This document shows, piece by piece, positions 17,904 through 27,685 of a stretch of DNA of 43,254 bases. This DNA comes from Photorhabdus khanii NC19 (GTDB lineage Bacteria > Pseudomonadota > Gammaproteobacteria > Enterobacterales > Enterobacteriaceae). The DNA lies in assembly GCF_000517265.1 (NCBI RefSeq), contig NZ_AYSJ01000014.1:142215-185468 (forward strand), given 5' to 3'. The notes beneath the pieces were generated by a model. That model was not told the origin of the DNA. It ran no database searches and was given only the letters and a program-made list of their open reading frames with translations. The position numbers and the translations under genes are program-made. Each line of letters begins with the position of its first letter. The stretch's first letter is position 1.

Positions 17904-19202
17904 TTAGTTAATGCGGCTTTGTTCAAGAATTAATTGGTCTACGTGACGGGATATTGCTGCTAATGCATCATGTTTTGCGTAATCTTTTTGGACAATTTGC
18001 GCACGTTGTTTAAACAAGTCTGTACTCAGCATATTCTCCACTGTTTGCTTAAGTTGAGATTCAGTGGGGTGCGCTGTATCCAGATTAGTACCGCATCCAG
18101 CCCATACAACACGAAAAGCAGCTTCTTGTTTGCCTTCTCCTGCATCGGCAATGAGCAACGGCGTACCGTGGCTGAGGGCGTAGTTAATTGTTCCGTAACC
18201 ACCATTGGATATTAGCAGTGAGGCTTTCGGCAGCCAGTGCTCAAATGAGATAAATTCTTCGATGCGGGCGTTTTCAGGTATGTTTTCACGCAATGTTTCT
18301 ACCGATCTGCCCCCGGTGGTTGCCAATACACGTACAGGTAATTTAGCCAGCGCATGCAAGGTGGGGAAAATCAACTGATTTAGATCTGTATTGGAAATGG
18401 TGCCCTGAGTGACTATAACCAATGGACGTGGATCATCTTCTTCCCATAATTGAGGTGATTCTATTGTCTGTGCAGGGTTGGGGAGAGGACCAATAAAGTG
18501 GACTGTATCAGGTAATCCTTCGCGCGCGTATTCAAAAGCCGGGGTTGAAAGTTGCAAAAAGCGATCAGAGCCGAAAATGATTTCATCGTTGAAAGATCGG
18601 GTTAACGCGGGGCAGCCGGACTGAACTAATGCGGCATTGAAGCTATCCTGCACTTCGGTTATCAGTTGTCGGTTTTCTTCATCCACTAATTGTTCATGTG
18701 TCAATTCTGGAGGTAATACTGCGGGTGGGATACGTGGTCCCCAGAAAATTGAATCTTTCGAAGAGTAAGCCAAAGGCGTTATGCCAATGGTGATGACTGG
18801 AATACGATGGGCTTTTTCTTCTTGCAGCAGTGGCAATATGCCATAAAAGCAGTTCTCGGCTATAAGCAGATCCGCCTGTTGTTCACGGATAATCTGGCGT
18901 AATTGACGGTCGAGAAGTGGGATTGGAGCGGAGAAGAAATTCTTAAATGCCAGCGCCATTTGTACATTTCCCGGCGGAAGCTGTGCACGGTCGGGGAAAT
19001 GTTGTTCTAAATGACGGTAATCAAAGTCTACCTGCTCATCAAAAGGGACGAATTGTGCGCTTAAAGCTTCTGTTTGTTGGCGAAATAATGCACCGGTGAA
19101 TACGGTTACTTGATGTCCTTGTGCTATCAGTGATTGAGCGACCTTTAACATCGGATAGACATGTCCGGGTGTTGCGACTGCTGCAATGACAATACGTGCC
19201 AT
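17904..19202 (-). CDS. family-1 (MGT-type) glycosyltransferase, copy 2
   Basis: Paralogue of the downstream copy, 432 residues, same domain plan and predicted role. The ATG at 19202 (MARIVIAAVATPGHVYPMLK) follows AAGGAG with 6-nt spacing; the frame is open 15 nt further upstream but that start lies before the ribosome site. The donor region reads FISFEHWLPKASLLISNGGY then GTINYALSHGTPLLIADAGE, again with Asn in place of the usual His. It carries a 4-residue C-terminal extension (SRIN) compared with copy 1. Differences are spread over the gene, and the upstream sequences are also alike, so a unit of about 1.5 kb was duplicated some time ago. Confidence 0.85.
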   Translation of the reverse strand: MARIVIAAVATPGHVYPMLKVAQSLIAQGHQVTVFTGALFRQQTEALSAQFVPFDEQVDFDYRHLEQHFPDRAQLPPGNVQMALAFKNFFSAPIPLLDRQLRQIIREQQADLLIAENCFYGILPLLQEEKAHRIPVITIGITPLAYSSKDSIFWGPRIPPAVLPPELTHEQLVDEENRQLITEVQDSFNAALVQSGCPALTRSFNDEIIFGSDRFLQLSTPAFEYAREGLPDTVHFIGPLPNPAQTIESPQLWEEDDPRPLVIVTQGTISNTDLNQLIFPTLHALAKLPVRVLATTGGRSVETLRENIPENARIEEFISFEHWLPKASLLISNGGYGTINYALSHGTPLLIADAGEGKQEAAFRVVWAGCGTNLDTAHPTESQLKQTVENMLSTDLFKQRAQIVQKDYAKHDALAAISRHVDQLILEQSRIN

Positions 19203-19263
19203 GACTTGCTCCTTCATACTGTTTTGATTGAGTTGCGTTAGCTCCTGTTAGAGTGTAATCATT

Positions 19264-19281
19264 TTATGACAGTAGTTATAA
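19264..19281. promoter_or_regulatory. palindromic operator candidate, glycosyltransferase copy 2
   Basis: TTATGAC-AGTA-GTTATAA corresponds to the perfect palindrome upstream of copy 1, with one arm mismatch. It sits at a similar distance (62 bp) from the start codon. Confidence 0.45.
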
Positions 19282-19366
19282 ATTCATTATGGTAATAATT
19301 AATTCATTAAAGTAATAATCATCATTCTCGATTTTTTCAGGGAGTTATGCATGTAGTTCAGGATGT

Positions 19367-19411
19367 TTTATAGAGCCAAACCGCGTGCCGGCTTATGACA
19401 CGGCGGTTTGA
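19367..19411 (+). pseudogene. zapC: displaced, diverged zapC 3' end
   Basis: The plus strand reads F-I-E-P-N-R-V-P-A-Y-D-T-A-V-stop, against the zapC end F-V-E-P-V-R-M-P-I-Y-G-T-A-V-stop. Ten of 14 residues agree, and the stop is followed by the same 20 nt as behind zapC. No other zapC sequence is attached. The fragment abuts the 3' end of ycbX, where the true end of zapC would lie if the island were absent. Confidence 0.75.
19378..19409 (-). terminator. hairpin after ycbX
   Basis: AAACCGC (19378-19384) pairs with GCGGTTT (19403-19409), with inner GTG/CAC pairs. It lies 17 nt past the ycbX stop on the minus strand and overlaps the displaced zapC fragment. The tail is only moderately T-rich. 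Confidence 0.5.
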
Positions 19412-19431
19412 TTTGGGATTAAGATCTATTT
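19403..19431. repeat. right 29-bp direct repeat of the glycosyltransferase island
   Basis: Matches 15919-15947 at 28 of 29 positions (GGGATT here, GGGTTT there). It contains both the stop of the displaced zapC end and the stop codon of ycbX (TAG on the minus strand, 19426-19428). Confidence 0.85.
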
Positions 19432-20544
19432 TCCGCCGCTGCTTTCAAGAATGAGATCATTCTTTGGAATACAACAGCAAGCCAGGATATAGCCATCATT
19501 TTTAATTGCTGTGGCTTTTAGTGGGGAAACATCTCCTTTTACTAAAGAAATTTTACAGCATCCACACAGGCCCGCTCGACATGAATAGGGCACTCTTATT
19601 CCTTGTTGTTCCAATTGCTCTAAAATGATTTGTTGATTATTACCTGTAAAAGTTTGTCCGTTATATTCAATAGTGACAGATTGTTCATTTGTCTTTGGCG
19701 CATCAATGTCTTCAGATTTTTCTCCGCTGCCATATTTACGGGGATCTTTTTTAGCTAATATTGTGACACTATCCCCAATCCGAATAATACCGCTGGAACG
19801 GGCAATTAAATTCTGACCAAAATCGACATCACCATTTTCTGCTGTACGGAATGATTGTAATGTCGCTAATGGTTCTCCGTTTGGATTTTTAATTCCTTTG
19901 TCAATGCTGACGGTTGTTAGAATACAGCGGCTGCATGGTTTGGGTAAATCAAAGATAACATCCCCAATTTGGATTGATTGCCAACTGTCTTCGGCAAATG
20001 CTTCTGCGCCCGTAATAATGATATTTGGGCGAAATTGTTCTAATCTAATACTGGCTGGGCAACGTTGTTGTAATAAATGAAATGAAGCTTCATTAATAAG
20101 TAAAAATGGATAACCATCCGCAAATGATAATGGAATATCAGGATGTTTTTTTACCCTTCGGGTTAATTCATGGCTTAACCAACGCAGTTGTACCGGAATG
20201 TCAAAAAAACCGCTTAGCCACTGATTAACTGCTTCTGGCGCAATTAGAGCGGTGAAATGATTACCCCATACTTCAGTGGGTTGCTGTTCAGGCAGGAAAT
20301 CACTGTAAAGTACAGAGGCGTTCTCTCCGTTAGGTGCACGCAGATAAATGCCGTTATTTAACATAGCAGGGGTGAACAACAGCATTTGAGGATACTTACG
20401 TGCGGTAATAAAAGTCCCGTCTGTCGTAGTGATCATAAAATTGCGGTCAAATATAAGGCCGCTTTCACTGACTAATGCATGGGAAAGTTGCAAACCACGC
20501 ATAGACTTTACCGGGTGAGTATACAGGCGAGACAGAGTTATCAT
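19426..20544 (-). CDS. ycbX: MOSC-domain and ferredoxin-domain protein YcbX
   Basis: Molybdenum-cofactor-dependent protein; in E. coli YcbX reduces N-hydroxylated bases and other hydroxylamines. The 372 residues have an N-terminal MOSC beta-barrel ([18 protein letters not shown]), a MOSC core to about 265 with the conserved Cys in [11 protein letters not shown], and a C-terminal 2Fe-2S ferredoxin domain from about 290 with CRAGLCGCC and a fourth Cys in ILACCCIP. It is divergent from rlmL and separated from zapC by the island; in E. coli the two genes are neighbours. Confidence 0.93.
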   Translation of the reverse strand: MITLSRLYTHPVKSMRGLQLSHALVSESGLIFDRNFMITTTDGTFITARKYPQMLLFTPAMLNNGIYLRAPNGENASVLYSDFLPEQQPTEVWGNHFTALIAPEAVNQWLSGFFDIPVQLRWLSHELTRRVKKHPDIPLSFADGYPFLLINEASFHLLQQRCPASIRLEQFRPNIIITGAEAFAEDSWQSIQIGDVIFDLPKPCSRCILTTVSIDKGIKNPNGEPLATLQSFRTAENGDVDFGQNLIARSSGIIRIGDSVTILAKKDPRKYGSGEKSEDIDAPKTNEQSVTIEYNGQTFTGNNQQIILEQLEQQGIRVPYSCRAGLCGCCKISLVKGDVSPLKATAIKNDGYILACCCIPKNDLILESSGGK

Positions 20545-20645
20545 CCATTAATCTCCATGAAACATTTTTTACACGCTCAACTTTATGACATGTCACCCGG
20601 ATTAGCTATAATGCGTAACAATTTTCTTTTTTGGTGATATGCAAT

Positions 20646-22763
20646 ATGAATTCTCTGTTTGCCAGCACGGCGCGCGGATTAGAAGAACTTTTAAAGAACG
20701 AATTGGAAATGCTGGGTGCGCAATCGTGCAAAATTGTGCAGGGCGGAGTTCATTTTCAAGGTGATGACAGAGTGATGTATAAAAGTCTGATGTGGAGCAG
20801 GCTAGCGTCACGTATTTTATTACCGCTAAACGAATTTAATGTTTACAGCGACTTAGATCTTTATCTTGGAGTTCAGTCTATTGATTGGAGCCAGGTTTTC
20901 TCTGTAGACAGCACTTTCTCTGTGCATTTCAGTGGCATAAATGAAGAGATACGGAATACCCAATATGGCGCGCTCAGAGTTAAAGACGCCATTGTTGATA
21001 GCTTTATCCGTAAGCTGGATCAGCGCCCAAATGTGGCAAAGCAGCAGCCGGATATCCGCATTAATGTTTTCCTGAGTAAAGAAAAAGCCAGTGTTGCGCT
21101 GGATTTGAGTGGTGAAGGTTTGCATATCCGCGGTTACCGCGATCTTGCTGGTCAGGCCCCACTGAAAGAAAATCTGGCAGCCGCGATTATTCTGCGTTCA
21201 GGTTGGCAGGTTGGTACTCCGATGGTCGATCCCATGTGTGGTTCAGGCACATTATTAATTGAAGCGGCAATGATGGCGACTGATCGGGCACCGGGGTTGC
21301 ATCGTGATCATTGGGGTTTTACCGCTTGGTTGAAACATGATGAAGAAATTTGGCATGAAGTCACTGCGGAAGCACAGATCCGTTTCCGTAAAGGTCTTCA
21401 GGAGACAAATGCCCGTTTTGTTGGTTCTGATATTGATCGCAGAGTGCTGGATATGGCGCGGTCAAATGCCCGCAGAGCAGGTGTTGCACAGTTGATCACT
21501 TTCCAGCAAGGTGATACAAGCCGCTTGGAAAACCCGTTACCGGAAGGACCGGTGGGAACAGTGTTAAGTAATCCACCCTATGGTGAGCGCCTGGAAAGTG
21601 AGCCAGCATTGGTTGCATTGCACAGTTTATTTGGCCGGGTGATGAAAAGCCGCTTTCCTGGTTGGCGCCTCTCTCTATTCAGTGCGTCGCCTGAATTGTT
21701 GAGCTGCCTGCAATTGCGGGCTGAACGTGAATTTAAAGCCAAAAATGGCCCACTGGATTGCGTACAGAAAAACTATCAGCTATCAGATAAACCTCACTCA
21801 TTAGAGATGGATATGGCGGAAGATTATGCCAACCGTCTTCGCAAAAATGAAAAGAAATTCACTAAATGGGCGAAACAGCAAGGCATTGATTGCTATCGTC
21901 TGTATGATGCCGATTTACCGGAATATAACGTTGCTGTCGACCGTTACGCGGATAAAGTGGTGATCCAGGAGTATGCTCCACCGAAAAGTGTTGATGCCAA
22001 TAAAGCACGTCAACGTTTATTCGATGTTATCAGTGCAACAATGCAGGTTCTTGGGCTTTCATCAAATCAGTTAGTGCTTAAAACCCGTCAGCGCCAGAAG
22101 GGCAAAAGCCAGTATGAGAAAATAGCAGAAAAACAAGAATTCTTTCTGGTAAATGAATATGGCGCAAAATTTTGGATCAACCTGGCTGATTATCTGGACA
22201 CGGGCCTGTTCCTTGATCATCGCATTGCCCGGAAAATGCTGGGTGAAATGAGTGAAGGAAAAGATTTTCTGAATCTGTTTGCCTATACCGGATCAGCAAC
22301 GGTACAGACTGGGTTGGGAGGCGCGCGTTCAACGACGACAGTAGATATGTCCCGTACTTATCTTGAGTGGGCTGAACGGAACTTACAGGCTAATGGGTTG
22401 AGCGGACGCCAACACCGTTTGATTCAGGCTGATTGCCTCGCTTGGTTGGCACAGACCCATGAACAATTTGATTTGATTTTTATCGATCCGCCAACTTTCT
22501 CCAATTCTAAACGGATGGAGGATACATTTGATGTACAACGCGACCATATCATGTTGATGAAACAGCTTAAGCGCCTGTTGCGTCGTGGTGGAACTCTAAT
22601 GTTCTCCAACAATAAACGCGGTTTTAAAATGGATTTTTCTGAGCTGGAAAAAATTGGCCTGGTGGCGGAAGAGATCACCAGCAAAACCCAGTCGCAGGAT
22701 TTTGCCCGTAACCGTCAGATTCATAACTGCTGGCTATTACGTCATGCTGGTGAGGAAAAATAA
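20646..22763 (+). CDS. rlmL: 23S rRNA methyltransferase RlmKL (YcbY)
   Basis: Fusion enzyme that makes m2G2445 (RlmL half) and m7G2069 (RlmK half) in 23S rRNA. The ATG at 20646 gives [20 protein letters not shown], collinear with E. coli; the frame is open 15 nt earlier without support. The 705 residues comprise an N-terminal THUMP domain (about 45-155), an RlmL methyltransferase with [14 protein letters not shown] and [10 protein letters not shown], and an RlmK methyltransferase with [18 protein letters not shown] and [13 protein letters not shown]. uup begins 5 nt after its stop, so the two are co-transcribed. Confidence 0.96.
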   Translation: MNSLFASTARGLEELLKNELEMLGAQSCKIVQGGVHFQGDDRVMYKSLMWSRLASRILLPLNEFNVYSDLDLYLGVQSIDWSQVFSVDSTFSVHFSGINEEIRNTQYGALRVKDAIVDSFIRKLDQRPNVAKQQPDIRINVFLSKEKASVALDLSGEGLHIRGYRDLAGQAPLKENLAAAIILRSGWQVGTPMVDPMCGSGTLLIEAAMMATDRAPGLHRDHWGFTAWLKHDEEIWHEVTAEAQIRFRKGLQETNARFVGSDIDRRVLDMARSNARRAGVAQLITFQQGDTSRLENPLPEGPVGTVLSNPPYGERLESEPALVALHSLFGRVMKSRFPGWRLSLFSASPELLSCLQLRAEREFKAKNGPLDCVQKNYQLSDKPHSLEMDMAEDYANRLRKNEKKFTKWAKQQGIDCYRLYDADLPEYNVAVDRYADKVVIQEYAPPKSVDANKARQRLFDVISATMQVLGLSSNQLVLKTRQRQKGKSQYEKIAEKQEFFLVNEYGAKFWINLADYLDTGLFLDHRIARKMLGEMSEGKDFLNLFAYTGSATVQTGLGGARSTTTVDMSRTYLEWAERNLQANGLSGRQHRLIQADCLAWLAQTHEQFDLIFIDPPTFSNSKRMEDTFDVQRDHIMLMKQLKRLLRRGGTLMFSNNKRGFKMDFSELEKIGLVAEEITSKTQSQDFARNRQIHNCWLLRHAGEEK

Positions 22764-22768
22764 TTACT

Positions 22769-24679
22769 ATGTCATTAATCAATTTATCCGGTGCATGGTT
22801 GTCATTCAGTGATGCGCCGTTACTTGATAATGCAGAATTGCATATAGAAGAAAATGAAAGGGTTTGTCTGGTTGGTCGTAACGGTGCCGGAAAATCGACT
22901 TTGTTGCGGGTATTAGCGAAAGAACAGTCGCTGGATGATGGTCAGGTTATTTATGAACAGGATCTGATCGTTTCCCGTTTACAACAGGATCCTCCCCGTG
23001 ATGTGGAAGGGACTGTTTTTGATTTTGTTGCCGAAGGTGTTCAGGAACAGGCGGAATACATTAAATCTTTCCATCAGGTTTCCCGTTTGGTGGAACATGA
23101 TCCAAGTGAGAAGAACCTCAACCGTTTGGCGGAATTGCAAGAAGTGCTGGATATCCGTGGATTATGGTCACTGGACAGTCGTATTAATGACGTGTTGAAA
23201 CAGCTCTCTTTACCTGCCGAAGAGAAACTCTCTGCTCTTTCTGGTGGCTGGTTGCGTAAGGCTGCATTGGGAAGGGCGTTGGTCAGTTCACCAAAAGTCT
23301 TGTTTCTTGATGAGCCAACCAACCACCTGGATATTGATACCATTGAATGGCTGGAAAATTTCCTGAAAGATTTTCAAGGCAGTATTGTTTTTATCTCCCA
23401 TGACCGTTCGTTTATTCGCAATATGGCAACCCGTATTGTCGATTTGGATCGCGGTAAATTGGTTTCATGGCCGGGTAATTACGACAAGTTTCTTGAAGGC
23501 AAAGAAGAAGCGTTGCGTGTGGAAGAAATGCAGAACGCTGAATTTGATCGCAGATTAGCGCAGGAAGAAGTGTGGATTCGCCAGGGGATTAAAGCACGCC
23601 GTACCCGCAATGAAGGGCGTGTCAGGGCGTTGAAAGCGTTACGTGTTGAGCGTTCCCAACGTCGTGAGGTGATGGGAACAGCCAAAGTACAGATGGAAGA
23701 AGCAAGTCGTTCCGGTAAGATTGTATTTGAACTGGAAAATGTGAATTATCAGATTGGTGACAGGAAACTGGTCAGTAATTTCAGTGCTCAGATTCAGCGT
23801 GGGGATAAAATTGCACTGGTGGGGCCAAATGGCTGTGGTAAAACAACCTTACTGAAATTGATGCAAGGCGATTTGCAACCCGATAGCGGCCGTGTTCATT
23901 GTGGTACTAAGCTGGAGGTTGCTTATTTTGATCAGCATCGTACAGCACTTGATCCTGAAAAAACGGTAATGGACAACCTGGCTGAAGGTAAGCAGGAAGT
24001 GATGGTTAACGGCCGTTCTCGCCATGTTTTGGGTTATTTGCAGGATTTTCTGTTTCATCCTAAACGGGCGATGACGCCGGTTAAAGCGCTTTCCGGTGGT
24101 GAGAGGAACCGGTTGTTACTGGCACGTCTGTTCCTGAACCCCAGTAATCTGCTGGTACTTGATGAACCAACCAACGATTTGGATGTGGAAACACTGGAAT
24201 TGCTGGAAGAGCTGGTAGACAGTTATAAAGGTACAGTATTGCTGGTCAGCCATGATCGTCAATTTGTTGATAACTCAGTCACTGAATGCTGGATTTTTGA
24301 AGGCAATGGTGTGATCAAAAACTATGTTGGTGGTTATTACGATGCTCAACAACAGCGTGAGCAGACTGTATCACTGCGCCAGCAAAGTGAGAAAAAACTT
24401 CAAGCTGAAGTTAAAGCGGAGAAGGTTAAAGAGTCGTCAAAACGTCTTGGTAACAAAATGAGTTACCATTTGTTGCGTGAATTAGATCAATTACCGTCAT
24501 TGCTGGAGAAACTGGAAGAAGAGATTAATCAATTACAATCTCAAGTGAGTGATACTGAGTTTTTTAATCAACCACATGCAGTGACCGGAAAAATATTGAC
24601 AAAACTGTCTGAAAGAGAGCAAGCATTAGAAGTTGCTTTTGATCGCTGGCAGGAATTGGAAACATTGAAAAACGGCTAA
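22769..24679 (+). CDS. uup: ABC-F ATPase Uup
   Basis: Soluble ABC-F protein with two ATP-binding cassettes and no membrane domain, linked to ribosome function and to suppression of transposon excision. Cassette 1: Walker A GRNGAGKST (36-44), signature LSGGWLRKAALG, Walker B LFLDEPTNHLD. Cassette 2: Walker A GPNGCGKTT (352-360), signature LSGGERNRLLL, Walker B LLVLDEPTNDLD. A charged linker rich in Arg lies between them. The C-terminal 100 residues form a coiled coil (QQSEKKLQAEVKAEKVKESS, LLEKLEEEINQLQSQ), as in Uup. Length 636 fits the family. Confidence 0.96.
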   Translation: MSLINLSGAWLSFSDAPLLDNAELHIEENERVCLVGRNGAGKSTLLRVLAKEQSLDDGQVIYEQDLIVSRLQQDPPRDVEGTVFDFVAEGVQEQAEYIKSFHQVSRLVEHDPSEKNLNRLAELQEVLDIRGLWSLDSRINDVLKQLSLPAEEKLSALSGGWLRKAALGRALVSSPKVLFLDEPTNHLDIDTIEWLENFLKDFQGSIVFISHDRSFIRNMATRIVDLDRGKLVSWPGNYDKFLEGKEEALRVEEMQNAEFDRRLAQEEVWIRQGIKARRTRNEGRVRALKALRVERSQRREVMGTAKVQMEEASRSGKIVFELENVNYQIGDRKLVSNFSAQIQRGDKIALVGPNGCGKTTLLKLMQGDLQPDSGRVHCGTKLEVAYFDQHRTALDPEKTVMDNLAEGKQEVMVNGRSRHVLGYLQDFLFHPKRAMTPVKALSGGERNRLLLARLFLNPSNLLVLDEPTNDLDVETLELLEELVDSYKGTVLLVSHDRQFVDNSVTECWIFEGNGVIKNYVGGYYDAQQQREQTVSLRQQSEKKLQAEVKAEKVKESSKRLGNKMSYHLLRELDQLPSLLEKLEEEINQLQSQVSDTEFFNQPHAVTGKILTKLSEREQALEVAFDRWQELETLKNG

Positions 24680-24767
24680 TAATCATCATACTTAGCAGAA
24701 TCATACCGTAGGATCACCTTGAGTATGATTCTGCGGATATTCCCGGTTTTCTTACAGGAGAAAGACC

Positions 24768-26015
24768 TTGTGTTCCAATAACCATCACCATGACATGGTA
24801 TTGTGCTCTCAATGTGATTTGCTGGTGGCATTGCCAGAATGGGTTCAGGGAACCAAGGCGGTTTGTCCCCGTTGTGAAACGACGTTAGTCACATGGTGGA
24901 AGGAACCTAAGCATCAACCAACGGGTTATGCAATCAGTGCATTATTTATGCTGTTGATTGCTTGCTTATTTCCGTTTGTTCGCATGAATGTGGCCGGAAT
25001 TGGCAGCGAAATTACCTTATCTCAAATCCCACAAGTGCTGTTCAATGAAGATTACGCCAGTATAGGAACATTTTTTCTGCTCTGTGTTCAATTGGTGCCT
25101 GCGTTCTGTATGGTAGCGGTTATCCTGTTGTGCCAGGGTGTTGTTATTTCTCAGAAGATAAGAGTTTGGCTGGCCCGGGTGCTATTTCAGATGAAGAACT
25201 GGTGCATGGTTGAAATCTTTCTGGCGGGGGTATTAGTCAGCTTCGTCAAATTAATGGCTTATGGTGATATTGGGTTAGGTTTAAGTTTTCTGCCATATTG
25301 TCTGTTTTGTCTTCTCCAGGTGAGAGCATTTCAGTGTCTGGATCGCCACTGGCTATGGAACCAGATTGTGCCCGCGCCTAAAGTAGATATACCGTTACAG
25401 GCTGGGAAATCGGGTTTGGTGCAGGGCGTCCGGTTATGTCAGTGTTGTACGGCTATTTTACCGTCAGACCAGTTGGTATGCTCACGCTGTCATACCCGGG
25501 GACATGCCCGTCGCCGTAACAGTCTGCAATGGACAATGGCGCTGCTGGTTACGGCTTTAATGCTTTATATTCCTGCTAATGTCATGCCAATGATGGTGAC
25601 AGAATCGCTCGGCAGTCAGAGTGATTCCACGATTATGGCTGGGGTGATATTACTGTGGAGTGTAGGTTCATACCCGGTAGCTTTAATCATTTTTATCGCC
25701 AGTATTATGGTGCCATCACTGAAAATGCTGGCAATTGGCTGGTTGTGTTGGGATGCAAAAGGCCACGGTAAACGGGATTCCGCACAGATGCATTTTATTT
25801 ATGAAATTGTGGAATTTGTTGGCCGTTGGTCAATGATTGATGTATTTGTTATTGCAATATTGTCATCACTGGTGCGTATGGGGAAATTGATGAGTGTCTA
25901 TCCTGCTATGGGGGCGGTTATTTTTGCTTTAGTTGTTATCTTGACTATGTTTGCGGCAATTACATTTGATCCTCGTTTAATTTGGGATAGAGCCAACGTT
26001 AAACATTCGTTATAA
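24768..26015 (+). CDS. pqiA: intermembrane transport protein PqiA
   Basis: Inner-membrane component of the Pqi lipid-transport system, in the LetA/YebS family. The start is TTG at 24768 (MCSNNHHHDMVLCSQCD; E. coli MCEHHH...), with AGGAG 7 nt upstream. The 415 residues form two similar halves, each starting with a zinc-ribbon-like pair of Cys motifs (CSQC...CPRC near 13-38; CQCC...CSRC near 221-242) followed by four membrane helices. The conserved (M/I)AEIFLAGVLVSFVKL-type and VEFVGRWSMIDVFVIA segments are present. First gene of pqiABC. Confidence 0.95.
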   Translation: MCSNNHHHDMVLCSQCDLLVALPEWVQGTKAVCPRCETTLVTWWKEPKHQPTGYAISALFMLLIACLFPFVRMNVAGIGSEITLSQIPQVLFNEDYASIGTFFLLCVQLVPAFCMVAVILLCQGVVISQKIRVWLARVLFQMKNWCMVEIFLAGVLVSFVKLMAYGDIGLGLSFLPYCLFCLLQVRAFQCLDRHWLWNQIVPAPKVDIPLQAGKSGLVQGVRLCQCCTAILPSDQLVCSRCHTRGHARRRNSLQWTMALLVTALMLYIPANVMPMMVTESLGSQSDSTIMAGVILLWSVGSYPVALIIFIASIMVPSLKMLAIGWLCWDAKGHGKRDSAQMHFIYEIVEFVGRWSMIDVFVIAILSSLVRMGKLMSVYPAMGAVIFALVVILTMFAAITFDPRLIWDRANVKHSL

Positions 26016-26035
26016 GGCAATGAAGGAGTGTCAAA

Positions 26036-27685
26036 GTGACGGATAAAGTTGAAGACCAGAATCAGGCCAGAATCGATAAAATTAAAAGTTGGTCGCCAGT
26101 CTGGATTGTGCCGATTGTGACCGTGCTGATTGGTGCCTGGATATTATTTTACCATTTCAGCCATCAAGGGCCGGAAGTGACGTTGATTACTTCCAACGCA
26201 GAAGGAATTGAAGCAGGTAAAACTAAAATTAAGAGCCGCAGCGTGGATGTCGGCGTGGTTGAGAGGGTCATGCTGAGTGATAATCTTAGCCAGGTTATTG
26301 TCAAGGCCCGGCTGCATGATGGTATGGAAAATCTATTACATAGTGATAGTGCCTTTTGGGTAGTGAAACCGCAGATTGGCCGTGATGGTATATCGGGTCT
26401 TGGTACTCTTTTGTCCGGGGCTTTTATTGAACTTCAACCGGGAACACTTGGTGATGAAAAAGATGAATTTAATTTGTTGGATTCACCTCCATTGGCTTCA
26501 CCTGACGCAAAAGGTATCCGTGTAATACTGACCAGTGATAAAGCGGGTCAGCTCAATCCGGGCGATCCAGTGCTGTTTCGGGGCTATCGGGTTGGCTCTG
26601 TTGAAATCAGCGAGTTTGAACCAAAATCCCATCTGATGCGATACCAGTTGTTTATTAATGCACCTTATGACGGTTTACTGACAACCAATGTCCGTTTTTG
26701 GAAAGAAAGTGGTATCACGGTTGATCTGTCTTCTCAGGGGGTACGCGTTGACATGGCTTCGCTATCAACTCTGTTTGGTGGGGGTGTCAGCTTTGATGTA
26801 CCTAAAGGTTGGGAACTGGGTGGGCCGGTTAAAGAAAAAGCCACTTACAAACTTTTCGATAATAAAAAAAGCATTCAGGATTCTTTATATACCGAACATA
26901 AAGATTATCTGTTGCTCTTCTCTGATTCAGTCCGTGGGTTGCAGCCGGGCGCGCCAGTGGAATTTCGTGGGATTCGTTTGGGGACGGTGGCAAAGGTACC
27001 GTTCTATTCGGAAGGGATGATACAGCGTATGGATAACGATTTTCGTATTCCGGTACTTATCTCTATTGAGCCAGGGCGCTTTGAGAAAGAGTTGGGAGAA
27101 GGGTTTGATGTTGAGAAAGAGCTGAATAGCATAACTAAACGTGGTCTGCGGGCTTCTCTCAAATCGGGTAACTTGCTGACCGGAGCGCTGTTTATTGATT
27201 TGGATTTCTATCCGAATGAAAAAGGGTGGCCCGGACCGCATGAGATCGCAGGTTATCCGTTATTGCCGACAATCAGCGGTGGTCTTGCTCAGATTCAGCA
27301 TAAAATTATTTCAGCGCTGGACAAAATTAATAATATGCCCATTGAACCGATGTTTAATCAGGCTATCCGTACTCTGGAAGAGAGTCAGAAGGCTATCAGA
27401 AAAGCGCAACGGACCCTTGATGAATTGAATAAAGTGCTGGCAAATCCTGAAACGAAAGATCTGCCGAAAGATATACAGAAGACATTGCAGGAGTTTAACC
27501 GCAGTATGCAAGGTTTCCAGCCTGGTTCACCGGCTTATAACAAGATGCTAGATAATATGCAGAGACTGGATCAAGTATTGAGTGAATTACAACCTGTCTT
27601 GAGGACATTGAATAATAAGAGCAATGCCTTAGTTTTTGAAGCTAAGCCAATTGAAGATCCAGAACCGAAGAAGGCTAAAAAATGA
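26036..27685 (+). CDS. pqiB: MCE-domain protein PqiB
   Basis: Periplasm-spanning MCE protein that forms a tube linking inner and outer membranes for lipid transfer. The start is GTG at 26036 with AAGGAG 7 nt upstream. Of 549 residues, about 20-42 form a membrane anchor (SPVWIVPIVTVLIGAWILFY). Three MCE domains follow, with recurring (E/N)G-(I/L)...G-x-T/PVxFRG-(I/Y)-x-(V/L)G motifs (GPEVTLITSNAEGIEAGKTK; NPGDPVLFRGYRVGSV; QPGAPVEFRGIRLGTV). A long helical tail (about 420-530) should form the needle. Its stop overlaps the pqiC start, so translation is coupled. Confidence 0.95.
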   Translation: MTDKVEDQNQARIDKIKSWSPVWIVPIVTVLIGAWILFYHFSHQGPEVTLITSNAEGIEAGKTKIKSRSVDVGVVERVMLSDNLSQVIVKARLHDGMENLLHSDSAFWVVKPQIGRDGISGLGTLLSGAFIELQPGTLGDEKDEFNLLDSPPLASPDAKGIRVILTSDKAGQLNPGDPVLFRGYRVGSVEISEFEPKSHLMRYQLFINAPYDGLLTTNVRFWKESGITVDLSSQGVRVDMASLSTLFGGGVSFDVPKGWELGGPVKEKATYKLFDNKKSIQDSLYTEHKDYLLLFSDSVRGLQPGAPVEFRGIRLGTVAKVPFYSEGMIQRMDNDFRIPVLISIEPGRFEKELGEGFDVEKELNSITKRGLRASLKSGNLLTGALFIDLDFYPNEKGWPGPHEIAGYPLLPTISGGLAQIQHKIISALDKINNMPIEPMFNQAIRTLEESQKAIRKAQRTLDELNKVLANPETKDLPKDIQKTLQEFNRSMQGFQPGSPAYNKMLDNMQRLDQVLSELQPVLRTLNNKSNALVFEAKPIEDPEPKKAKK

